A DNA stretch of 64,000 bases. Source: Phoronis australis. Taxonomy: Eukaryota; Phoronida; Phoronidae. The stretch is from positions 975,981 to 1,039,980 of the forward strand of contig NMRA01000062.1 in the NCBI GenBank assembly GCA_002633005.1. The letters are read 5' to 3'. The notes beneath the pieces are model-generated. The model was not told the DNA's origin and did no database searches. It saw nothing but the letters and a program-made list of their open reading frames with translations. Each line of letters opens with the position of its first letter. Positions within the stretch are counted from its first letter, which is position 1. The position numbers and the translations under genes were made by a program. This document shows positions 52,035 through 63,865 of this stretch, piece after piece.

Positions 52035-53196
52035 GTAAGGATTTGGTCCTTTGTGTTTGTATTTGTAGTTTGTGTTATTATTACAGAATACTATCCAAAG
52101 GCGAATCAACAGAAATACGCACGTGTCTGTTTAAAGTCAGCCGATCAACACAATTTGTGACATTTTGTTGACGTTGAACATCATTCCAGAACTGTACTCT
52201 CCTTGCACATATAAATTCATGCAGATTTTATTAGTATAAAACTACATACCAAACTTGGAATCAACAATTGGTCGGACTTCAAAGCCTGTCGACTTGACTG
52301 TAAAACCAAATGTCCGGTGACCAAACGTGTTGTCCGAACTCGATGGCCTAACCCACAAAACTAGTTAGCTGAACTCAAAACACGATGTGCAATCCATTTT
52401 ATGTACGGCAAACCAGTTTTGTTTGGGTGCGGCTATCTGATTTTGAGGTACCGCCCAACCTATTTTGTGGTCCGACCACGAAGTTAGAACACCAGCCATT
52501 GAGTTTTGCAGTCCAGCTAACCGATTTTGAAGACCGGGCAAGTGGGTTTGAAGTCCAAGGAGTTGTTGATTCCCCTTGATACTTCGTGTGGTGCTTGGCT
52601 CTTCCATTGCGTATACGTGTATGCACGTGGCACTATACTAGCATGATGGTTGAAAGGAAGACTTTCCAGTCTCGTATGTTCCAGGATCCTGCTGTATGAC
52701 CACATCATGTAACTGTACACCTTTACTATAACGGTCTGGAATAATATTAGATTTTGGCCAACATGGAAGTAAGTTGTGGAAAACAAAAATGATCCTAGTG
52801 TGCAGCACGACAATAACTTGTACATCAATATGGAAGAGTCGTTCTCATGCTGCACTCTATCGTCGCTTTTGTCTTCCACGTCTGAGTTCTTCTCAGTGCT
52901 TGGTATGCAGTCTTCAATATTTTTGGGAATCGATTTGGTCTTCACTCACTTAAGCACCCCGAGTGTGCGCCATCTACTACGCAGCCGGTCGCTGTTTGAA
53001 AGTGATACTGTGTGGTGTTCACGATACTGCATTTGTCCAATTGGTATCATCATTATGTGGAATATGTGATGGTAGTTCTTAGTTTTCAGTTGTTAAGGAA
53101 ATATTAAGGATGTGTTGCTTGCCAGTATGATTTCGGTTAAATTGTCAACATCTACATTGTTGAGAGATAGGAAGTGAAACGCATTTTCAATTGCAG
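52035..53196 (+). other. Intron B18-B19 with a degenerate ~22-bp repeat
   Basis: This 1,162-bp phase-1 intron carries repeated CCAxCxGATTTTGxAGxCCGxx-type blocks over 52260-52560. A shorter trace is at 17880-17960 in copy A. It lacks the 270-bp element of copy A (empty site near 53175). Confidence 0.7.
52260..52560. repeat. Degenerate ~22-bp minisatellite
   Basis: Blocks such as CTGATTTTGAGGTACCGCCC, CCTATTTTGTGGTCCGACCA and CCGATTTTGAAGACCGGGCA recur with 22-23-bp spacing and decay on both sides. It gives open stretches on both strands that are not genes. Confidence 0.6.
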
Positions 53197-53322
53197 GGAC
53201 CACTTTGTGCGCCACCTATGGTCGGAGTTGTTCTCACTTCTGTATCACCAATGCAACCTCCGGAAATTACACTTGCGGATGCCCCGTTGGATATCAACTC
53301 ACTGACTTAGAAAACTGCACGG
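53197..53322 (+). CDS. EGF exon (B19)
   Basis: This EGF (TLCATYGRSCSHFC, NYTCGCPVGYQL, LENC) is the same length as 18809-18934, phase 1 on both sides. The first loop differs (ATYGRS versus AENGRR). Confidence 0.91.
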
Positions 53323-54073
53323 GTAAGACGCTATAACTATGTAGAATTTTAACTGTCAATTAAACTATGGTTAACTTTACAAAATATATTAGTGAATTTT
53401 CGTTACGCGCTGCATTAGCGGTATGGATAGTTCTTTGTCGTTTAACGCAAGCACTACCTCCTAATGGAGGACTGAATACGGACATTTTTAAATACGGAAG
53501 TATTGGAGAGGTGGAACAATCCTACTTTTATTGGGGAGATTTTGATGTGGTTTTATTTTGTTATCTCAATTGTTTCCTATTAGGGTGCCAAAAGGCCGAG
53601 TAATATTTTTGAGATGAACTAATCTGGTTTAAGGATTGGTTGTGGATGGTGAATGTACATTAATACAGTCTTTCAAAAATTATGAGGTATTTTGGAGTTA
53701 CTACATATACACTGTGAAAATTACTTCTTTAACAATATTTGTTAAGGCGGTTATACCGTTTTGTCTTTGGCAATTACCATATGTCACTTTAATGTGTTTG
53801 TAATGCATCTGAGGCCGAGTTCCGTAGACGGAAGAATCTCATCAGTGCATTTTCAGTGATAATGTGATTTGCACTAATGCATGGCAAAATCTCTGTATGT
53901 CTTGAGGTCCTCACATCTACGGCACACACAACCGCTGTTATTTGTTCCTACCTGTAGGTGTTCCTGGCCTCGACCGTTTCTCAAATTCGATGAATGCCCA
54001 TTTTCGCAATTCTTGCATCTTCTTCGGTTTACTTTCATATACGTACACAACACATCGCTGATGTGCATTTCAG
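53323..54073 (+). other. Intron B19-B20
   Basis: This 751-bp phase-1 intron is similar throughout to 18935-19649. Nothing else was seen. Confidence 0.7.
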
Positions 54074-54202
54074 ATATCAACGAATGTAACAATGCTGCGT
54101 CCTACTGTCAGCAACCTCACCATTGCGTAAACACAGAGGGAGGCTACAAGTGTGGCTGTGATGACGGCTACTCTTTGGCATCTGATGAGCGCTCATGCAC
54201 TC
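54074..54202 (+). CDS. Calcium-binding EGF exon (B20)
   Basis: The protein is identical to 19650-19778 (DINECNNAASYC, CVNTEGGYKCGC), with a few silent DNA changes. It is phase 1 on both sides. The next codon is completed to Pro as in A. Confidence 0.94.
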
Positions 54203-55130
54203 GTGAGTATTGTTCATTGCGGTATAGTTCAAAACGTGGAAAACATCACTAAGTATGTATTTTCAAATAAAGTGGACAGCATTGAAAATGTTTCTTTTAT
54301 TTTCGAATAGAACGTATCAATTTAGTCTAAATTTCTCCAAAAAAAACCTCTCGACTGGTGATGTGCCAGTCCGACGGTTTTATATTTGGAGATTTGGATA
54401 GTTAGAGAATCATAGAATTGTGGAAGAATCCATAGTCCTTTGGTTCTATGGTGTGGAAATTCTATAGTACGAACTTTCTATAGTCCGAAAGATCAACTTG
54501 TGTATAGTCGGTTCAATAGAGATTTAGGATTTCAGAGCCTTTCGAAAATATCATAGACGGATTATAGAAACCTTACTTTTTATGATATTCTTACTATTAA
54601 ACTTGAGTTCGTACTTTTGAAAATTCGAATTATAGAATTTTTTGTATTCCCTAATTGTTTGTTTAAATTGTTCTGACCTGCGAACCTTCGGAACATTGAT
54701 CTTTTGCACTGTAGATGTGCATCCGTTGTGGCAGGGCTTTCTGAATATCGCGACAACCTGCCTTGCAAGTCCAGTTTAAAATTAAAGTCAGCGGCTAAGC
54801 GCAATGGCTTTCCTTTCAACAAAATGCCATTTCATTGCTACAAAGGTTCCACTAAACTAACAAATAATTTGCCAAGTTTGTCAGAGTCGGATTTATTAAT
54901 ATAGCACCCTATGTAGCTTATTTTGAAAACTGCAGTAATTAGCCAAAAATGTTTGATCTTATGTGTGGTTAATTAGTTTCATTTCATGGTCTAGACGGCC
55001 GATTACTGCTTTCCGGACATGCTTATTTCACCGTTTCCGTAATCGAAATGTGCACTCCCTACCATAAATTAAAATGAACGATGAATATATCTCGTTTAAG
55101 ATCATAAGACTAGTTAATTGTCTTTTCAAG
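54203..55130 (+). other. Intron B20-B21
   Basis: This 928-bp phase-1 intron has a TATAGTCCGAAAG-type repeated motif at 54420-54510, shared with copy A. No element or gene was seen. Confidence 0.65.
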
Positions 55131-55391
55131 CTTGCGACAGCGTCCACTGGGGCCCAAGCTGCAACAATACGTGCGACTGCGGTTCACGCGCTCTTTCCTG
55201 TAATGCCAGTATAGGCTGCACGGACTGCCTAGCTGGTTGGAGCGGTGTAGGCTGCTATGATGACGTGGACGAATGTCAGCAGTTACCCAGTGTTTGCCTC
55301 CTCAACAGAGAGCACTGTGTAAACTACAATGGCTCATACAGCTGCCTCTGTAATTCTGGCTTTGTTCGAAGTAACGCCACTTGGTGTGAAG
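55131..55391 (+). CDS. Laminin-type-like plus calcium-binding EGF exon (B21)
   Basis: CDSVHWGPSCNNTCDCG, then GCTDCLAGWSGVGC, then DDVDECQQLPSVC and YSCLC. It differs from A21 at one residue (S for T in GWSGVG). It is phase 1 on both sides. Copy B has no duplicated relic behind it. Confidence 0.93.
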
Positions 55392-55809
55392 GTAAAAGAC
55401 ATGTAACCTACAGGAAATTTTGAGAAATTTGTGAATTTAAGCGGTGCGCGTGTTTTTGTCATAGTCCATGTGGTAAATCAAGGCTAGACTTCCACATGTG
55501 CAGTTATAGTCAATTTTTACCCCCCCCCCATAACCTGTGAAAGTTCTCACCTGTTTGCGATGCGTAATGAGCTCGTGTATTGTAATGACAACTTTATTTT
55601 GTGAAAACCAAGGTGATTATTGTTAGATTACAATCATGATTATGCACCCACGTGTACTAATATACATGTATGGGTGCATGTTGTTTTTGTCTCTGTCTGT
55701 GTGTCTTGCGACCTCTGCTTTATCTCCCTGACCCGTTGCAGGATCTTTATTATATTCTGTATATGTGTTTTATGAAGCAAGCAGATGACAGGTAAGCAAG
55801 AGGTTTTGC

Positions 55810-57600
55810 CCGGCCCGACTGCCGCTGTGCACCTTTGTGGCAATTTTAGTCTTTTATGTTTATCTTTGTGTATTCGATATTTCTTCATGGATTTTCACAA
55901 GATAGGGGTCTGTTCAAGAGAACACCATGTCGTTAAATTTCAGATGGAATTGTCGTATTTTGTGTCAAGTACTGGTATTTTTGTTATCCAGTCGTTTTAG
56001 GCGCCTGCCTCTCTGTCCGTCAAGCCACGTAAAAGATCATTATCAAAATTGGCAGGTGCGTTCCTGTTGAGAAGACTATGGCTGACGTTGATTTACGAGC
56101 GACACGAGTACTGTGGTGACGCCTCCTAGTGGCAGTTTTTTGCGTGTATAAATGTATCGTCTCAGCCCTAGGCAAGATCTTCATTAAATTTGGAAAGTAT
56201 ATGGATTTGATAAGAAGTTGACAATCGACTACGACGACATTTACACACATCCAACTTCCCCCTGTGCCTCCCTAGGGGCAATATTAATTTTTCCATGTTC
56301 TCTGTGTCTTTGAAACTCATTGGTCGGTTTTTATTAAACGTACCAAATAGGTCTCTATTACAGAGTGGTCAGATTCCCGTTTTCGGATGGATTCGACATA
56401 AAGCGGCTGTTTTCATGGGCGGCGCAACATAGGAGACTGGGAGGGCTATAGCCCCCCACTTTTTTCAGTGCTGCGGTACCCATGTGACTGTTTTTATTGT
56501 CAAGAAAGTGACTTTACAAATACGTTTCTGTTGAGGAGACGCAACGCCTTTTCAGGCGGATATGGCGTATTCCGGGCGCCATTTTGCAAATGTTTCAGTA
56601 CTTTTTGACATTACTCTCACCATCCACCAACACCACATTGATAGGATCACTAATTAAAATTTGGATACGTGTTCCTCTTGAGATGACCGAGGCTCGGGTT
56701 AATTTTCGAATGTGTTAAACTATTCTGGCATCCTCCAGTGGCAATTTTATTAATTTGCGTCCTCGGCTGAGCCTCCTTTACCCTTTCCAAGATATTTAAG
56801 GAATTTAGCAGATGTGTTCCCAAGGAAATGTCAACAGACGCTGGCCAGTTTCAGACCAATCCAACTACAAGTGTGTTCCGTGGTGGCAGTTTTATTTTTT
56901 ACGTTTCCCTCTGTAGCTTCACTTGATGCTTTTTCCTGAAATTTACCAAACAAATTTCTATTATCAAGACGACAGCGCCTTCTCTTTTTGTGGTGGTTTT
57001 GACGTTTTTGCAATTATTATTTCGTCATATGCCTCTGTATCTGAGGAACATTATGAAAATTGGCAGCTGTGTTCCTTCTGATCAGAGCATGACTGACGTG
57101 GATTTTCAAACGGGTATAACTTCTGTGGTGTCGTGTCCCCTAGTAAAATTGTTTTGCGTCTACGGTTGCATCTTTTAAACCTGTTGCAAGATGCTTTTTA
57201 ATTGCAATTGTTTACATATTAACTTGACAGCCGATGAATGGATTTGACTTCCTTATAGGCAGTTTTTAAGTTTGCTTTTGTATCTTTGGAAATCTTTGAC
57301 GAATTTTCACGAAATGTGGCAAATAGTTTTGACGACATCTTCCTAGTTTGGATGAGTTCAATGTGTTCTGTGTCATCTAATGGCCATTTTTATGATACAT
57401 CCCCATAAGTACACCGTTTGCGGTGCAGTCAGGTCTCATTTCAACGATCCGCGTTGCTTTTGTTATCATTTTCCAGTCTGTTAGTGTCGTCAGCCTTTAT
57501 ATCTACCATACCACTCAAAGAATATCTGAAAAAATGTTTTCCATTGACAAAACTGTGACTGATGTTAATTTTCAGATGGGTTTGATTACTTTGGCGCACT
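55810..57600. repeat. Degenerate intronic repeat array, family R150 (B21-B22), about ten units
   Basis: TGGCAATTTT/TGGCAGTTTT-type blocks are found near 55838, 56125, 56275, 56737, 56885 and in weaker form later. Each is followed by a block like TTTGCGTCTxxGGCTGTATCT and then TTCAxxAAATTTGGxAxxTGTGTTCC at about 60-90 bp. The period is about 140-160 bp, with interruptions. Partial counterparts occur in copy A (21720-22600). Confidence 0.7.
56414..56484 (-). mobile_element. 71-bp palindromic element, third copy
   Basis: The ends are CATGGGCGGCGCAACA and TGCTGCGGTACCCATG, imperfect inverses. Read on the minus strand, the interior (GCACTGAAAAAAGTGGGG and GGCTATAG) matches the two copies at 4374-4517. 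Confidence 0.6.
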
Positions 57601-58164
57601 AAGTGTTGATTTTTTTGCATCCATTGCAGTATCTCTTGAATACGTTGGCGGATCTTTTGAAATACGACAAGTGAATACCTATGAACTTGTCAAAATATGC
57701 CAACTTCTTTGGGTCGGAAACAACTACTGCTATGTCTCATAGTTGCAATTCTCTTTTTTTTGTCTTCATCCAATACCTTCGGAGTTGCTAATGTCTTTTT
57801 TAACACAATAAACATATCTCAATGTATTCCGCAATAGTCGGCAGATTGATATTGATTTTTCAGTTGTTGACGACTCAGAACTTTAATGTCTTAATTGCGC
57901 TCTTCCACTCTAAAAAGATTCGCTCAGATCACGTCATAGATTGAATTCAAAAACTTTTGATGCTATGATGTACCGCCTTTTGGAGGTGTTGATTTGGATT
58001 GCGCTTATTTTTAGTTGTGATTTTCCTAAAAACGGAAACCTTCAGTCTACATTCTTTTGCAACTTTTATGAAAACCAGTCCAGTTTAGTTGCTGCACAGT
58101 GCCTTGCTGTATTTTTTATCATCATAAACATGTTGCACCCCTTTGTATCTGGATGTATTTTCAG

Positions 58165-58418
58165 ATCTTGACGAGTGTGAATCTGGTGAAAACACGTGCG
58201 ATCTGAACGCAGCTTGTAGCAACACGCTCGGTAGCTACAACTGCACGTGCCTTGACGGATACGAGGGAAATGGCACTGTTTGCTCAGATATCAATGAATG
58301 TGAGGCTGTATCGTCGTGTCACCCAAATGCCACATGTATGAACACGGACGGTAGCTACAAGTGTCAGTGCATAACGGGGTTATCAGGCGATGGAGTTACT
58401 GACTGCTTTCCTGTTAAT
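58165..58418 (+). CDS. Tandem EGF exon (two EGFs, B22)
   Basis: DLDECESGENTC, SYNCTC, TVC and DINECEAVSSC, MNTDGSYKCQC, TDC. It runs from phase 1 to phase 0, length 254 bp as in A22. The first calcium box is canonical here (D-L-D-E-C), while copy A has D-R-D-E-C. Confidence 0.94.
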
Positions 58419-58819
58419 GTAAGTAAATTTTCACGCTGCTTGCCAATCGCGACCAAGTCGTTCATCGTATCAGTACCTATACTTCCCGTTTCTGTTCTCA
58501 ATGACGTTTTATTGCAATTAAACTTCATTTCTTTTGTAAGTTTGTACTTTTTGAATGACCTTGCTGAAAACCTTGCCTTTGACAGACCAGGCCATCATCT
58601 CGAAATGCATCCAATAGTGACTTAATTTTGGATTTCTCTCAAAAATATATGAATGTCATCAATGACGAGGACCACGTGATGTGTATACCGCATTCTGCAA
58701 CTGAGTGCACTCACGCACTAAATATTGTTTAGTAGGAAATTAGAATTCCTTAACTCACGTGTTTTGTTACAAGTACCTTGCTAAACCTCAGCTAGTGTAA
58801 ATGATATGTCTATTTCCAG
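58419..58819 (+). other. Intron B22-B23
   Basis: This 401-bp phase-0 intron corresponds to 23148-23783. Nothing else was seen. Confidence 0.7.
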
Positions 58820-60938
58820 GAATGCGCATTCAAACTCGACAACTGTAGCTCGGATGCCTCGTGTACAGACCTGGCAATCCTATACTCGTGCAGTTGCAAT
58901 TCTGGTTTTAGTGGCAACGGCATAACTTGTACGGACATTGACGAATGCGCACTCAACATTTCCGCCTGCCACTCCAACGCAAGTTGCCAGAACAATAAGG
59001 GCAGTTACTCGTGTGTTTGCAACAACGGGTATATTGGCGATGGTGTTAACTGCTCTGATGTAAATGAATGCTCTTCGGGCACGGACAATTGTCATCCAAA
59101 CTCGACTTGTACAAATACCGAAGGGGGGTTTACTTGCACGTGTGGCGATGGCTTTCAAGGAAATGGTCTAAACTGCAGTTCCGTGTCTTCGACCATTAAC
59201 CTATCACCCATCTCATCTTCATTTTTGGTAGCGTTTTCTTCTGAAGTTACATCAAGAGGTGTAGTCACATCCACATTTCAGCCACAGTCAACAATACTAA
59301 GTGAATTCACAGATCAGCAGCCTTCAACGGTAGATCTGCTAACTTCTTTGCAAGATCAATTATCAAGCACGCATATATCTAGCTCTCAACAACCATCGAT
59401 TAGTTCAGATATATCTTTGTCTGAGCAACCGTCGTCAACGCAATTAACGTCTACGTCTCAACAAATGTCAGCTAGTACATCTGCGCATTCTGATCAACCG
59501 TCAACAATTGTTGCATCGTCTTCTCAACAGGCAACGACAGTAATGCCTGTTTCAGAGAGTGGCACTAATTCTACGTATGAGCAACCGTCAACAGCTATAG
59601 CTGAGCAGGTTTTGACAAGTTCTGTTGCACTGTCTTCTCGACAAGCATCAACGAGTGAACTTGGATCTTCTCAACAATCATCGGTAATTATTTTACCCTC
59701 TTCCCTAGAAGCGTCAACAATTACCACTGAACAACTACCAACAAGTGCTGTACCATCTCAGCTGGTCTCAAGTGACGTTGCTCTCTCGTCTCAACTTTTG
59801 TTAACGAGTGTATCGTCTACTCACCAGATTTCACCCAGTACTCGCCAATCGTCGACGACTGTAGTATCTTCTGACGATAAATTATCAATCGGTACTGCAA
59901 CCTCATCTCAACAAAAAATGTCGACTCTAGAATCTACCGAGGAATTTTCAATATCTATTCCTGTATTGTCTACTCAACAAGTATCCACGTTTACATCCGT
60001 TTCGGCTCATCAAACATCGACAGTTGGGACATTGTCATCCCAACTGTTATCAACGAGTGTTGACATCTCTATTGCCCAGGAATCGTCAATAAGCTCACAC
60101 CTGTCGTCTCAGGAACTGTCGAGTATTACAACCTCCTCTCAACAGGTTTCATCAAGTGAAACTGGGTCTTCTGAACAACCATCGACAAGCTTACCAGTCT
60201 CTTCCCAAGAAGCGACAACAAGTACAGCTCGACAGCCATCAGCAAGTGTTTTATCATCTGAGCTTGTGACAAGTAGTGCAGTTGCCTCCTCAAAACAACT
60301 ATTAACGAGTGGAGGATACTCTACTCTGCAACTGTCAACAAGCAGTTCTGCTTCATCTCAACAATCACCGTTGAGTCTTGCGTCTTCTGAACAGGTTTCA
60401 GCCAGTTCTTTCGCACTGTCTTCTCAACAAGTGTCGATGAGTCAACTTGGATCTTCTCAAGAACTATCTAAATTCGAACCATTCTCCTCACAACAGACAT
60501 CAACAATTATCAGTGAACAGATACCAACAAGTGGCGTTCCATCTCAGCTGGTGTCAAGTGGTGTTGTTATCTCGTCTCAACATTTGCTTACGACTCCTAC
60601 TCAACAGGTGTCAACAAGTACCGCTGATGCTTTGCACCAATCGCCGACTACAGCTACCTCTTCCCAGCAACTTGTAGCGTCATCTACTCAACAGGAATCA
60701 AAAAGCACCACTGCATCATTTGCTCACCAATCGTCAAGTGCAGTTGCCCTTACATCACAACAAGCAGTGGCGAGTCTAGCGCCATCTTCGTCCCTGTTAA
60801 TGCCAACTACAATACTGCCGACATCATATCTGCAACTGTCTGTATTGACATCGTCCTCTATATATCAACAGCCTTCCGCTAGTATTGCAGCCTCTTCAAC
60901 TCTAGACTTGACAGCATCTTCAATAGCTAGTTCACCCG
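58820..60938 (+). CDS. Three EGFs plus long mucin region M2 (B23)
   Basis: This exon of 706 codons carries EGFs CAFKLDNC, DIDECALNISAC and DVNECSSGTDNC, then about 590 Ser/Thr/Gln-rich residues without cysteine. It runs from phase 0 to phase 1. It lacks the TLGTDNC EGF found in A23. Its mucin part contains a block (about 60170-60600) clearly related to the 3' half of the giant M1 exon (33840-34220), including PVSSQEA, PSASVLSSEL and PTSGV motifs in the same order. The last 85 residues match the end of A23. Confidence 0.93.
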
Positions 60939-61590
60939 GTAATACCATTGTTTATTCAATTTACTCAAACACAATTTACTGTAACTTGTGAACAAAACAT
61001 AATTCATATACGGTTGTGTAAATTCCTGTTAATTTGACGTTTTTGGCTTGTAATGAGGCTGCTCAGTTATAGGAAAATTCGTTAGTTCAGAAATGAAAGC
61101 CTCAAAATGACTGTTTTAAGCAATGGAGGTTCACTTTTTGTAAACACACCATTAATTTATGTAAAGATTAAACATATTTTTTAGATTTCAAATTCAATTG
61201 CAAAAGTGTTGTTGATCATTCTCGGGATGTGACTTTTATCTTGTGAAAAAGATGTGACTTCGATTTGCATCACGGAAATGTGTATTTTGTTTAAAAAGCG
61301 ATGTTGCTCATACTTGGCGCTCCTGGACCGTTTGTTGTGTTCTCATGAACCGTTTGCCGTGCGACTTCATGTATTAGAAATCTCAGTACAGTCACTTGGA
61401 ATAAAATTTATCGGCTCTGTAACAAACTTAATATCTAATAAAACTTGCTGTCAATATTACATACACGAATGAGTTCCCAGTCACCCACGATTGCACTGGT
61501 TTGTTTTCAAATATTCATTTGATTGTTTTGCCACAATTTTACTTGCAATTGAAGTATATATCATCAAAGAAAAACACCTTTTATTTTCAG
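60939..61590 (+). other. Intron B23-B24
   Basis: This 652-bp phase-1 intron aligns in patches with 24619-25123. Nothing else was seen. Confidence 0.7.
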
Positions 61591-61703
61591 AAACGTCTTC
61601 CGACCTCAACTTCATGATCAGGCTTAATCTGACCTTTCGCTCAAACTACAACAACCTGTCTGATCCTATAACAGTGACCTTCGTCAATAACTTGATAGCT
61701 GCG
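61591..61703 (+). CDS. SEA domain, exon 1 of 3 (B24)
   Basis: FMIRLNLTFRSNYNNLSDP and FVNNLIAA, as in 25124-25236. It runs from phase 1 to phase 0. Differences lie at the very start (SSDLN for SSHIE) and at D to N and T to A. Confidence 0.89.
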
Positions 61704-61816
61704 GTAAGTTGTTGTCCAAAAATCACCGTCATACTTCGATAAAATCAGATGATAAACATTTTCCGTAATCAGACAATCATTTTCTGTAAACTGTTGACGT
61801 CGAAATCTTGTTTCAG

Positions 61817-61878
61817 CTGGAACCAATTTACAAGAGAAGTGTGTCAAATTTCCTGAGTCTGACTATACAACAGATACG
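61817..61878 (+). CDS. SEA domain, exon 2 of 3 (B25)
   Basis: This 62-bp exon (LEPIYKRSVSNFLSLTIQQI) runs from phase 0 to phase 2. One residue differs from A25. A decayed copy of its 3' end appears about 520 bp downstream. Confidence 0.87.
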
Positions 61879-62977
61879 GTATGTATGCATACTTTAGTGC
61901 TACAACTCTTTAAATTCTCATGTTTTCAAAATGGTATGAGTTCGTTTCTAACTGATTCATATTAGGCTTCAAAATAGGTATGCTAACTCATTTGATTGGC
62001 CTGTCCATGGTTGAATTTGGGATACGGCCTTTTATTTAGCTCTCTTAAATGAAAGTTTTATCATTTCAACTTTCATTGGTGCTTAAAGGCTCTTGCTGTT
62101 TCTACTAAGGGGTAGTCAAAACATTTAAAATTTACTTCGCAGCCAATCTTTACCAAACTTTTATGTTATCCCACGTCCTCTCTTAATGACAGCAGGGTGT
62201 TCAAAATGTTCTTCTTTGGCAAATGTGATTGTGAAAACTTCATTCAGCAAGTTGGCTGAGTAAGAAACGAAATCGAACTAGGTGTTTTAAGGTTATATAA
62301 AACCTTATTTATCCCCTTCCATTCTAACTCACGTATCAAAAAACTAGGCTTTGTCAGCTAGTAAAAGTATATATTTTCTTAGTCTGGCTATTCGACAGAT
62401 AGGTTATGTATGCTTATACTCTAGTGTCTCAATTCCAACCTTATGTTGAAAATGTTCTTTTTGGCAAATACTGTTGTTGAAATTCATTTTAGCCAGTTGC
62501 TTAGCTAAGAAACAAAAATTAAATTGGGTATTTTAGTGCTATTTAACCAGTCTTGTTATATTCTATACCATGGTAGATTTTTTTCTTTACCAGTGAGACC
62601 GTCGAAACACTCAATATCTTAGGAAAACGATTCGGGGTTGCGAATTAAAAATTGCACCTCTACACAAGTCATAACCTTAGTAATGTAAATAAAATCTCTT
62701 GATGCTAAAAAATACTGTGAAAACATTTCATTCAGAGTAAAATTAATGTACTAATTAAAGAGGGGTAATTCAACCTTAAATTTGTTTTGCGTACGTGTTA
62801 AGTTTGTTCAGCACAACAGCATACTTTCTTGCATCAAAAGGATGATAACCAGAAGGCCTCTTCCAACAGAACAATGAGACATTCGCCCTGCAAGCGACGC
62901 TACTATTAGAATTATCCGTTTTTAACGGAAGCTTATGCATGAAATCCAACTGTAATGACAGTGTCATTGCTTTACAG
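61879..62977 (+). other. Intron B25-B26 with a relic duplication
   Basis: This 1,099-bp phase-2 intron holds a second, degraded copy of the exon B25 end and following intron sequence (about 62366-62540), not present in copy A. Confidence 0.7.
62366..62540 (+). pseudogene. Relic of the SEA exon B25 3' end and adjoining intron
   Basis: AGTCTGGCTATTCGACAGAT at 62381-62400 followed by AGGTTATGTATGC resembles the exon end AGTCTGACTATACAACAGAT-ACG-GTATGTATGC at 61857-61888. The likeness continues into TTGAAAATGTTCTTTTTGGC-type intron sequence (compare 62196-62222). The donor is broken (AGGTTATG). It is non-functional. Confidence 0.6.
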
Positions 62978-63150
62978 AAGCGGGTCTACAATTGTTGATC
63001 AGCTGATCAAGTTGGACGGTAATCTTACTGATGATGAAAAGTTAAAAGCTAGTGAGCAAGCAGTTGACGCAATCGTTGCAACAAACGGGTCACTGACTGT
63101 GGGTAGCGAAGACGTGACGTTTCTCGACTATCGGAATTCTTTCACCGAAG
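62978..63150 (+). CDS. SEA domain, exon 3 of 3 (B26), with G-S cleavage-type turn
   Basis: RSGSTIVDQLIKLDGNLTD with the G-S codons at 62982-62987. It runs from phase 2 to phase 1. Changes from A include Q to L, N to K and AEI to VTF near the end. The turn itself is unchanged, consistent with a kept cleavage site. Confidence 0.89.
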
Positions 63151-63270
63151 GTAAGCTTAATGTTGGCAGTCTCAGGATTCATACGCAATAAAATACCCAT
63201 TCACGATTGCTATTGAATTTACCTGTTTCGAATGCAATTTTTAGAATTGTTGTATTTTTTAAATTGTCAG

Positions 63271-63450
63271 GCATCAACTGCAGCGAACCTGTGGGTGAAG
63301 ATCCGAATGCTGTTCGCACGGGATCCACATTCATATACGGTTACGATGTTGAGTATGTTTGTCAATCGGGATACACTCCCCTGTCTGGTGATGCAAAGCT
63401 AACGTGTTTGTCCAACAATACGTGGAGCGGTCTACCGTTGCAGTGTCAAG
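63271..63450 (+). CDS. CCP/sushi domain exon (B27), last module of super-repeat B
   Basis: This CCP has all four cysteines and GYTPLSGDAKLTC. It gains an Asn-Asn-Thr site (SNNTWSG). It is phase 1 on both sides. It leads to a third M1 mucin exon at 63866, as A27 leads to 28601. Confidence 0.94.
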
Positions 63451-63865
63451 GTATGTCAGTTATGTCTTACCTGGTGCACCACATCTACTATCACTATCAC
63501 TACCAGTATAGCTGGTGCTGCTGCGGCAAGTGCTACTGCGGATACTCTGCTACTACTCCCACTCTTTATACTTCTATTTCTTAATCTCCACTGCTTCTAC
63601 TCGTGTCGTTGCTTCTAGTACTAGGTAACTTACAGTTGTTCTTAAGGAACCGGAAATGTTCGAAATAAGACATTGGTAAACTTTGTTGGTGCGGCTTTGA
63701 ATTATAAAAGCGCACAACTCGTGAGGTCCTTACGGACTATGATAGACGCCATACCGAGAGTCTGAATTACTTCATCAATAATCCCCGTGCTTCGTGGTCA
63801 TGTTTTTTGTTTCGTATAGGCAATTTCAATGCATAAATATTCACTAAACGATATCGTCCTTCCAG
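63451..63865 (+). other. Intron B27-C1
   Basis: This 415-bp phase-1 intron has a short degenerate CTA/CTG tract at 63485-63615. It aligns with the two ends of 26764-28600 but lacks its roughly 1-kb middle and the long ACT repeat. Confidence 0.75.

Larger units (their letters stand above)
55392..58164 (+). other. Intron B21-B22, the largest, with an R150 repeat array
   Basis: This 2,773-bp phase-1 intron is, from about 55810 to 57600, mainly R150 repeat units, with a 71-bp palindromic element at 56414-56484. A poly-C run lies at 55519-55528. No coding evidence was seen. Confidence 0.75.
28601..63865 (+). repeat. Super-repeat B (second, complete copy of the tandem multi-exon unit)
   Basis: This is a complete copy of 28 exons from the 6.5-kb M1 exon to the CCP exon at 63271-63450 and its following intron. 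The exons total 13,365 bp, or 4,455 codons exactly (4,376 without the duplicated post-VWD exon), so insertion or loss of a whole unit keeps the frame. Exons are far more similar to copy A than introns are, which points to selection on the protein after duplication. A third copy starts at 63866. Confidence 0.95.

Noticed and set aside
52385-52626. Overlapping open frames on both strands at 52365-52626
   Set aside because: They come from the degenerate 22-bp minisatellite, with no conservation in copy A.
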